Part shown: positions 55,336 through 64,000 of the stretch, in pieces
Position numbering within the stretch: position 1 is the stretch's first letter
Layout: each line of letters begins with the position of its first letter
Assembly: GCA_029851415.1 (NCBI GenBank)
Contig: CM056743.1
Span: 98,368,501-98,432,500 of the forward strand
Source of the DNA: Eretmocerus hayati
Lineage: Eukaryota; Arthropoda; Insecta; Hymenoptera; Aphelinidae
Direction of reading: 5' to 3'
Length of the DNA stretch: 64,000 nucleotides
The notes under the pieces: generated by a model
The model's input: only the letters and a program-made list of their open reading frames with translations
What the model was told of the DNA's origin: nothing
The model's database searches: none
Translations under genes and position numbers: made by a program

Positions 55336-58300
55336 CTGCGCATACTATGGGCGTTGTTGACTTGAGCTCGAAATTACGAGTTAACCGGTTCTCTTTCCAC
55401 TTCTTCATCATAATAGTCACATCACCTTTTTGTTCTGCAATGCTGTTCAGAAAATCTTCCATACTCCACCTTTTGGCATCATCCTCATCCACCAGACCTC
55501 TTCACGCTGTGCAAAAATGATATAGCTTAATTGTGCACATGTTGCATTGTGAATAAACGACTCCTTAGTCCTCTACGACCGGGAAATGAGAGTGATTAAG
55601 AACACGGACTGAAGATACATCGACGGAATTCACGTCTTCCAGTTAGAATAACATTCCCACAACATGGACTTCATTTAGCTTTTTTCAATGGATGTTTTGT
55701 GTTGTGCGACCGTGACGTTTAGAGAAAAAGAAAGGCGGCAAAAATTTTCATAGCAAGCTGTTTGTAAAGTTCGGATAAATCTCTCAGAGGTCCTCGAACT
55801 TTTGGGCGAATATGAAGTAAATATTCAGAGCATCAATGAGTATGTTGATCGAGCTCACCTCGTCGTATGATCTGCTCTTTCAAGTTTGTCTCGTAGAGCG
55901 GAAGCCGCTGTGAACCGTTTCCGTATAGAACTTGTTTTATCCCAAGAACTGCATCCCTTGTCAATTTAACAATTCCTACTGAAACATCGAAAGGATATCA
56001 CTTGTGGTGCAATTACAGCAATGTCCTGCCACAATGTTTAGCCGTTTGTAAATCATTGAGTGCTAATTTCACGAAAATCGGTGTGCAAAAATGAAGCCCT
56101 TCCGCCCGAGGTCACCGTGAAATTATTGCACTAGAGCAATTGCGGAATCAACCTTCTGACTATTGCCGCTATAGAACGCCGAAACATCACTTTTGATCAG
56201 TTGAATTCGACTGACAGCTGGTGTCCATGGTATTCTTGGATTTATCAACTTTGGGGTCGGAGTTTCGTGAGATTCTATGAAAATAATGAAGGAATGAGAT
56301 CATCATCGACGATACAATTCGGATAAAGATTGGATCAGAATGATTGAGCAGTTCATCTACGTGAGTTTTTGATCATGAATGGGCATCAATCCTGTTGATG
56401 TACAAGTTTGAGCTTATCGATTACAGCTCAATCGAAATTTGGTAGCAAAATCTGTCCAGATGTGGAATTCACCAAGCCGAGAAAACTTCGTGTATGAGAC
56501 TAACTCAAAGGTACAGGTTTTTTGCATTTCGACTTAACTCTCCCTCACCTATCGAATTTTCGAACGATCGAAGACCAAATAACGGATAGAGAACTCTTCC
56601 AAAAATTGACGCTGCAGGAACGCAAATATTTTGTGTATACTTGGCAATGGACTCAAATCTTACTATCAATCTTGAAGGATGCCAAACCCATGAATATTGT
56701 TGAATTATCATCGAATTGAGGGAGCGAGATGTGACGAAAGGTTCGAAAATGTCGCGGTCTAATTCACGATCAAGCAAGCTTTCTCGTGCACATGATGATC
56801 TTTCACGATGGAAATTTCTATCTGAGTTCTATGATTATTGAGAGCATTATGGACCTATCGCGACATCTCCCTTTCCTAGCTGATGTGAAAGTTTTCATTG
56901 ATAAAGTCGTGGAGTTGTTCGCTCTCTCTGTCTCATCTTGACCTCAGTCATTCAATAATCGATGATGCATGACGTTTCTCGTAGTAGCCATTGTGGTATA
57001 TGAACTTGTTTCCCCGAAAAACCATGCTCAAAAACGCTTGTACCTGCCATAAGCGTATGCCATTAACTGTTTGGGAGCGCCGACAAAAATGACTAACGGT
57101 GAGGCAACGACGCACGGGTAATTTGACTTCCATAGGTTAACGTGGCAGGCACATAATTGCAAAATATCTTCAGATTTTCAACTTACGAGAGTATTCACAA
57201 GAAGTTGGACCTCTGCCCATGTACTGGAGGTATTTGCTGTTCAACTGCTCGGATATATTATTGGAACGTTGAAAAAGGCCAAAGATGGGAAAACCATCAG
57301 GTTTCACGATTCCCAGCCAAAATCTCTCGAAATACTCCAAAAACTTCTCTAGTATGCACCGAATAGGGAATGGCATCCCCTCTTTGATATCATCATATGT
57401 CTCTTGTATGAGATCAGAGGGCAAGAATGCAAGTGCCAGGATCCAGTTGATGTTCTTCTTGACATCTTCGTTATTCATATCAACTTTGAGTTCTTTGAGC
57501 TTCTGGTATAAAGCCTGCAAGAGCAAGGTAATATTAGTTTTATCTGCCGATGTCGAAGCGAAGAATCATCACTGCTGCGACATACCCGATCAAAGTGAAC
57601 GTTGCAGCCCACGACGCTGACCTCGGGCCAATATACACTGAATGCAGCGCGCATTGGCTGTTCAAAATCGCACATGGTAACCGTCAATTCGGAGAATTCA
57701 CAGACTTCCTTAATGTGTTTGAACACAGCTTCATATGACTTTTGAGTTCTTCTTGACATTAGAACTTCGAACATTACTGCTGCCTGGAACAACCAATTTG
57801 AATTCAGAATCGGACGATCTCAACATATTATAGCTATAAGAGGTCCAACACCAGGCGAAATCAAATTTAGGGTGAAATAATCCATCTCCAGCCATTCTAC
57901 AGACGGTAATTAGCTAACTCATGGTCGCTAACATGGCTAATGATGAACAGTTGTTTTTCTTTTGCGAAAGAGAACATGATTATTCCGAGTCAATGCGCGA
58001 ATTTTGTTCTACATGGAAAAGAATGGCATTGCCCCAATTACCCCAATAGCTATCGCGCAAACCCAGATGAGTATATGAAATAATGTCGAGTCATTTTACT
58101 CTAATCACTCGATCTTCAATGACCCATACAAGAAGAAGATACATTCAACTTGTCAGAATGGAGGATAATTTCTGGACGTCAAAGAGCGAACATTGACGAA
58201 TACATACGAATTTTACAAAGATATCTGAACGGCACCAAGTATTTGAGGAACTGATATTCCATGAACAAAGTCGAACTTGCAAGTACCGAACTCGTGTAGG

Positions 58301-61300
58301 TTGGTTCGGATCCCGGGATTGAAATCTAATCGTTTGCCTATATTTGATAATAGCACAAGTGCGCGAAAATGTTTTGGGTGTTTTTGCGAGCACAAATTTG
58401 GTTTTTAAAAAATCGCTGAGAGAACACAGGCTGCTGGACGCGCTGAACTCGCTCACACTTATGGCGGGGGGGGGGGTAGTACACATTCGACAAGGAATTT
58501 GATCTTCTTGGTTTTGATCCGACAGATGCAAAGAATATGATTAAAAAAGACGGTTCATGTATGTGTAACCCATTACGCTCGTTTGTTTAACATTTAATTG
58601 CAGAGTGAGGAAGTGTAATTTGTACGACTAGAGCATCATTCTTGCAAGTATTAAAATCACTACCTGCAGCATCCAAATTTTTATCGCATTCGGGATCTTT
58701 TCTATTGAATTCTCAGTGCGTGAAGAGTGTGACAGCCCTCTCATGGACTTCTCTAATACAAGCCAACAATAAAAAAGTACCCTTCCCCAGTGACTAGCCC
58801 TATAAAGTCCTCCATAAAGTCATGTGCTCGATCCAGAAATTAAATCATCCCCCCTCTCTCCCGAGCACCACCAAATCCTCAAGAGAGTTGAGAAAACATT
58901 TTCAGAGCCAGATGTCGGATTTTTGATCTAAGATTCTGAGGAAGGAGGGAATTTCATGCCTTGTTTGGACTAAGATTTTTCATCTACGGTGGTGATCGTG
59001 GTCCAGTACCCAGGATGACATTCATAATCAAGAACTGAGAGTGTCACTCGTGATCGAAACCTCAATGAGTCCCACATTGAATTCTTGATCGCGAGTGTCG
59101 TCTTGAGTACTACATCAGGATCATCATCGTGGATGGGAATTAGCAAAAGAACAAATTTAGCCGTAAAATTCCTTTGTCTCTCAGAATGTGAGGTTGAAAA
59201 TTCAAATTTTGGATACAGATAGAAATTATTGGGTTTTCTCTTAGGGTTGCCTAAGATTGCCTGCGCCAAGCCATGATACCAACTCTTTCAAAAAGATTCC
59301 AGTTCAAGAGGGAAAGATGTGACGATTCCGCCGTCACTGGTCTATGTTTCGTCTAAAATGATTCGATTGCGGTTACCAGGTTTCATGTTGAACATGAACA
59401 GGTTGTTTCAGAAAGATTAATACTTACACGTCCCAATTTTATACCCATCACGTTGAATATCTGGGCAATGCCTTTCATGCGTCCAGGCCGACATTGAAAC
59501 GTCCCATCAAGGAAGAAGTACTTAGTGTTTCTCATCACTTCCTGGACGTAATCACGATCATAGTAAATTATGTGCTCCTCCCCATCGTCATCAACCTTGA
59601 CGTGGGCTTCCAACTTTGCGTGCATGCTTTTTAGAATGCTCGTGTATCTTTCTTCTCTAACTTGTTTGCAAAACTCCTTGAAGGTCTTTGGGTGTGGTGG
59701 AAAACTCTCTAACCTCCATCTTTTCAAATAAGATCTCATTGCCTCTTTTGTGGTTCTTGCGGCCGCTTTCGGAAATCTGCAAAATTAACACAATATATTA
59801 TCCGAATTCGTTCTATCGCCTATCAATGATCTCGCGGGTTCTCTCTGAGTCGATGCGTGAAATCTTATGTCTCAGACCAATACCATGAACTCATTAGATA
59901 GGAACCTACTGTAGATGCAGATGATTAGCGAAGAAATATTTGCATGTTCCTAGATAATCGTCATTCAGGTGACTAAACTGACATAATTGGAGGGAGAAAT
60001 ACTTCTCCGACCAAGTAAATCTGTCTCATGGACTAGTGATGATTCTGATGACTCGTGTATTGGCCAATATTCGAAATAATACGAAGTGATACAAATTCTG
60101 ATGTTATTATCACGAACTCGTTGTCCAAGCCATACTAGCTCAGCTGTAATATTCCGAATCTTATCTGAATGAACCTTACAAGACGCGAACTATCAGCGAT
60201 ATCTGAATTAAATTATACGCAGGCCCATCGAGTTTGGTCTCACTTTTTTGTATTGCGAAAAGATATCGTAAGGGAATGAGTAACATATACAAAGTAATGA
60301 ATCACGAGATAAGCGCAGAATGAAAACATCAACACATTACGATCGAACGCATGACTGAAATTGGACCTCCCTACTGAAAGAGGCCGAGTCGGTGACCGAG
60401 ACGGTTGACCGAGTCGGTGTACGGAGTCGGTGACTGTTTCGGTTTACCGACTCGGTCACTTCGCATGGAATGGTCCCAAATGCCACGAAACGAACAATAA
60501 ATGATAAATTATCGTCAGAGGTTAATAGAAAAATTGAAAAAAAATAGAAAAAAACATGCCCGGCTATTTTCACAATTTTGACGCGCGTGGGATTCGAACC
60601 TGCAATCTTTTGCTTACGAGTCCAAGCACATGTGCCCGGGGCCAGCGGGACATGTTACGAGAGAGAGCTTAGTGAGCGTACTTGGAGTGTGACTCATAGG
60701 GAGTACCTAAGATCTGTTCATCATCAGTTTTATCATGAGTTGATCATAAACTCTGGCGCCAGAGCACTGAGTCAAGCCGTAGCTAGGATGGGACTTGGAA
60801 TATTTCTAGATCTGGCTGCTTGACCGAGTCGGTTGACCGAGTCGGTCAACCGACTCGGTCAACCAAATTCAAATTTTCGCGGGAAAGCAACACGCATAAA
60901 ACTAGGAAAATTTTCAAAATTTGACTGGTTAACCGACTCGGTGTTACTTTTCCCGTGAAAATTTGGATTCGGTTGACCGAGTCGGTGTACCGTGTCGGTA
61001 GTTAACCAGCCAAATCTCGGAAATTCCCAAGTCCTATGCGTGTTGCTTCCCCGTGAAAATTTGAATTCGGTTGACCGAGTCGGTCAACCGACTCGGTCAA
61101 GCAGCCAGATCTAGAAATATTCCAAGTCCCATCCTAGCTACGGCTTGACTCAGTGCTCTGGCGCCAGAGTTTATGATCAACTCATGATAAAACTGATGAT
61201 GAACAGATCTTAGGTACTCCCTATGAGTCACACTCCAAGTACGCTCACTAAGCTCTCTCTCGTAACATGTCCCGCTGGCCCCGGGCACATGTGCTTGGAC

Positions 61301-63569
61301 TCGTAAGCAAGAGATTGCAGGTTCGAATCCCACGCGCGTCATAATTGTGAAAATTGCCGGGCATGTTTTTTTCTATTTTTTTTCAATTTTTCTATTAACC
61401 TCTGACGATAATTTATCATTTATTGTTCGTTTCGTGGCATTTGGGACCATTCCATGCGAAGTGACCGAGTCGGTAAACCGAAACAGTCACCGACTCCGTA
61501 CACCGACTCGGTCAACCGTCTCGGTCACCGACTCGGCCTCTTTCAGTAGGGCTTCTTCCGAACGTGTACTTGGAAGTTCTCTTGAAATTTACTCTTTTTT
61601 CGCAAAATTGAGTGTCAATAATCAAGCGAATCCTTGGGTATTTTGTTTCTTTCCTGCGTTGTACCTTGTTCATGATGGATAACTTCTTTAGCTATGGAAT
61701 GAACACATATATTTCACGCAGGACATCGGAATCACTCAGAACTGGCGAATAACGGGAAACTGACACAGCGTGGCTTCGACCCAGAATGGGAACGCAATGA
61801 AGCTTTCCCTGGAATCGGGTGTTTTGAACATCCTAATATCCTTGTTGCAAGTCAGCTCGGAACATGCATCAATAGTTGAACAAATATTCAAGTACTTACT
61901 TCTCTACTGCTTCATCCCATATCTTGTCGAAACGTCGGTATTCCGATTGAGCTTGCTTCTTACACCATTCATGCATTTGTATGCTTTCATCATCATCATC
62001 ATCAGGCTGGCAGCATGGTGCATGATCGTGTGTTAATATCAATTCAAAATAGGTGCCATCTATGAGCGGTTCTGACTGTGCCCTAGCAGGACAGAAGAGC
62101 GTTTTGCAATTGTAGTACCTAGAATCACAATTGAATTTTGGTTCTGGTTTCATTACAATCCCTGAAATATCAGCAACTCAGAACTATCCAGCCTCTTAAT
62201 AAACTTTGTTCGAGAATGGATACAGATTCCATGATGTGTCATCCAGATTTGACGAGTTCCGCGGCTTATGATTTACATGAGGGTGCCTGATTTGCCCCTA
62301 TCATTCTAATTTCGATAATGTCGTTATTTTCTGATAGAATTTGACGCATTCTAATACTTGTGTCGAGGCGTACAGAAATTGGTGAGGTATGTGTAATTCC
62401 TACCAACCGTAGCCTAACTACATTGGTTTTAAGAAAAAAGCTTCCGTTCTCGAGGGAGAGAGAGTGTCTATAATTTATCCCATCGTGTATCAGAGGCTTG
62501 TCTCAAAGAGAATTCATTGTTTGTAGTAAAATTGAAATATCTCGACTCCACGGCATTCGTATGTTAAATGTTCGTCGGCTTAACTTGCAGCCTCTCCCTC
62601 TAATTTCTTGGAATACATGGATAGATTTTCATAGGGTTAGGAACAAGTTCAGAAAAATGCTATGGGATCCACTTAGGCGCACTGCGGACTTATTGATAGT
62701 ACGGTCATTATATTCGTCATTTGTCGTTTGGGAAACTAATTTTGCAAATCTATCAAGAGGATTTCAGAGTTGAAACGAAGACAAAGTCAGCTCAAGTACG
62801 GTAAAATTGGTAGAGCTACAGTACATCGATATCATGGCCGCGTACTCTCGGTTTGGGCACCAGTACAGTTTACTCCCCTCGATTCGCTCGAGAAACAAGT
62901 ACTCCGCACTCGAAATAAGATCGTGAGCACAAAGCAATTATAATTCTTTGTCACGAGAACCCTAAGACCACATTTGAAAGCAGCGTTTTCAGGATCGGAT
63001 GAAGGGAACATTCTTCGACGTGAATTTCCTCTGACCTAGAAGGGAAGGGTGTTGAGTTGCGAAAGCAATATTCATGCAATTTTCGATGTTTGAAAGCTTA
63101 GAAAATTACATAAGATAGTATCCGCGCCTCGTTCGTGAGGTCCCCCGCTTCTCAGCAATTATTTTGACCCTCGCCTGCGGCACGTGACGAAAACCAGTCG
63201 CTCCCAAGCAAGATATAATCTCATCAACTTGGTGCGAAATCTACTAATTTTTTCTGGAAAATGCAGGTCATTCTGGATCATCCTAGAATCTCCACTTTTA
63301 CATACTCTAATATAACTGATCGGATTAAAGTGCACAGCAGGATCTGCGGAATCTCACTTCTGAGATCGTAAGTGTGGGCAAATTGAGGACACTCACCTCA
63401 CTTACAGCACTTAATATCAAAGGTCTTACCTGGTGCCCGATTTGGAAGTAGTTTTGCATTGACCGGTCCGATCCTCCAAACGTCTTTCTGATGCGAGTTG
63501 GTACTTTCTTCGTCTCCGATGTTCCTCTTCTTGGGGGAGTTTTGTTTTGACTCGCATTCTTGGAGGATT
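55336..63569 (-). CDS. FLYWCH/MULE-type transposase gene, multi-exon
   Basis: Minus-strand exons: 63569-63430 (basic, SPKKRN), 62161-61900, 59776-59428, 57783-57586, 57514-57187, and possibly 55497-55336. Every donor is GT and every acceptor AG. The phases at the four main junctions (1, 2, 0, 0) match exactly and leave no stop. Exon 2 has a FLYWCH-like zinc module (FNCDSRYYNCKTLFCPARAQ...HDHAPCC). Exon 3 has YFFLDGTFQCRPGRMKGIAQ (first Asp). Exon 4 has VTMCDFEQPMRAAF (second Asp) and GCNVHF. Exon 5 has WLGIVKPDG and RSNNISEQLN (Glu). These are the DDE and C/H features of the MULE fold. The possible last exon (WSMEDFLNSIAEQKGD) suits the C-terminal region. It is either an intron-containing Mutator-like transposase or a domesticated derivative. 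No element ends found. The 5' end is not resolved. Confidence 0.75.
60369..61551. mobile_element. Near-perfect 1.18-kb palindromic element (CCGAGTCGG-rich)
   Basis: Begins CCCTACTGAAAGAGGCC and ends with its exact inverse. The arms of about 490 bp differ at only a few positions, and weaker inverted similarity continues to the centre near 60960. Many copies of ttgaccgagtcggt and its inverse punctuate the arms and loop. Each arm also carries a tRNA-like segment. No convincing target duplication. It sits inside the 2.1-kb intron of the MULE-type gene. The 78-, 81- and 111-codon mirrored frames in the two arms are by-products. Confidence 0.85.
61270..61340 (+). ncRNA. tRNA-like 3' half with Pol III B box (also inverted at 60580-60650)
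   Basis: gtgcttggactcgtaagcaag, then attgcaggttcgaatccc, then acgcgcgtc. GGTTCGAATCC is a consensus B box and the upstream stem-loop resembles an anticodon arm. No matching 5' acceptor or A box is visible, so this is a tRNA-derived SINE remnant rather than a tRNA gene. The other palindrome arm holds the same segment on the minus strand. Confidence 0.5.
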
Positions 63570-64000
63570 CTGTTGAATTTAATGATAGAGGTGACTATTC
63601 CACGATCATAATTGTAGAAATTTCACCAAAAAGACTTTGTCAAAACTATGCGAAAGTACCATAATATTACAGTTACTGCATTCTACAGCAAGTGACTGAA
63701 AATTCATGAAGTGAAATAACATATTTTGTGATGATTCTTCGGCGAACTCCTGTTTTCTGAGTTCTTACTATATTGAATAAGTATTACTATCCGCTCGGAA
63801 TCAATATCCTTATTCCCAAATCATTGGAAAATTCTATTGATCCGATTCCATCTCGCATTTTATCAAAAGCTAGTATAGCATTCATATTTCTGAAGAATTA
63901 CGACCTTCCGAGAACGTATCGCTAATAGTTAGCAAAACAATTGAATTCACTGGAAGATATAAGCGCGAAAATGACACCTGTGTATTCACATTGTACACGG
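63570..64000. other. Window end, no feature recognised
   Basis: AT-rich, no motif. Upstream exons of the MULE-type gene may lie here or beyond the window. Confidence 0.3.

Noticed and set aside
55257..55520. 87-codon plus-strand frame
   Set aside because: Antisense to the possible last exon of the MULE-type gene.
61270..61340. Functional tRNA gene
   Set aside because: T-arm and an anticodon-like arm are visible, but no matching 5' acceptor, D arm or A box.
60578..61682. Mirror-image ORFs (81, 78 and 111 codons) starting with MTRVGFEPA or MKIAGHVFF
   Set aside because: They are the two arms of the palindrome read in opposite directions. MTRVGFEPA is a translation of a tRNA-like B box, a common spurious peptide.

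Overview
This is eukaryotic nuclear DNA, AT-rich and full of repeats, most likely from an insect. The evidence is a BEL/Pao LTR retrotransposon, an errantivirus-type (env-bearing Ty3/gypsy) LTR element, Tc1/mariner-, hAT- and Harbinger-like DNA elements, and host-like genes on the minus strand split by GT-AG introns. There are no bacterial operons and no CRISPR array. The species cannot be fixed from the sequence.

Layout. 1-6813: mostly non-coding, with a GGGCCCTCA-type minisatellite at 1.14-1.45 kb. 6814-15262: a young BEL/Pao element on the plus strand, with two 660-bp LTRs, a 5-bp target duplication, a tRNA-Phe-type primer site, a Ser/Arg-repeat gag, protease, reverse transcriptase, RNase H and integrase. 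Gag and pol are separated only by a UGA in a known readthrough context. 17.2-18.3 kb: a three-exon minus-strand gene with a FAR1/SWIM-like zinc domain. 20.7-22.6 kb: two MITE/foldback elements and a transposase fossil.

23031-40692: a 17.7-kb errantivirus-like element on the minus strand. Reading from its 5' LTR (right side) it carries an env-like gene, two very small membrane-protein ORFs, a 132-bp tandem repeat, a coiled-coil ORF, gag, a decayed pol that lacks the integrase core, and a second env. A 2.7-kb DNA transposon with 300-bp inverted repeats lies between the second env and the 3' LTR. Two env-like genes flanking gag-pol, plus the mini membrane ORFs, is the most unusual architecture in the window.

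40.7-46 kb: diverged duplications, low-complexity repeats, a possible membrane-protein gene and a minisatellite. 47.0-51.0 kb: a minus-strand host gene with phase-1 exons (acidic/basic, with a PLDLS motif). One intron holds a 1-kb TA-flanked MITE. 51.8-54.8 kb: a foldback element carrying an internal tandem duplication and a nested TA-flanked element. 55.3-63.6 kb: a minus-strand FLYWCH/MULE-type transposase gene. Its exon phases match across every junction examined. One 2.1-kb intron contains a 1.18-kb near-perfect palindrome built from CCGAGTCGG motifs and a tRNA-like B box.

The window is thus mostly nested mobile DNA inserted between and within a few minus-strand host-like genes. All functional statements come from reading sequence and motifs. 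No database search was run.
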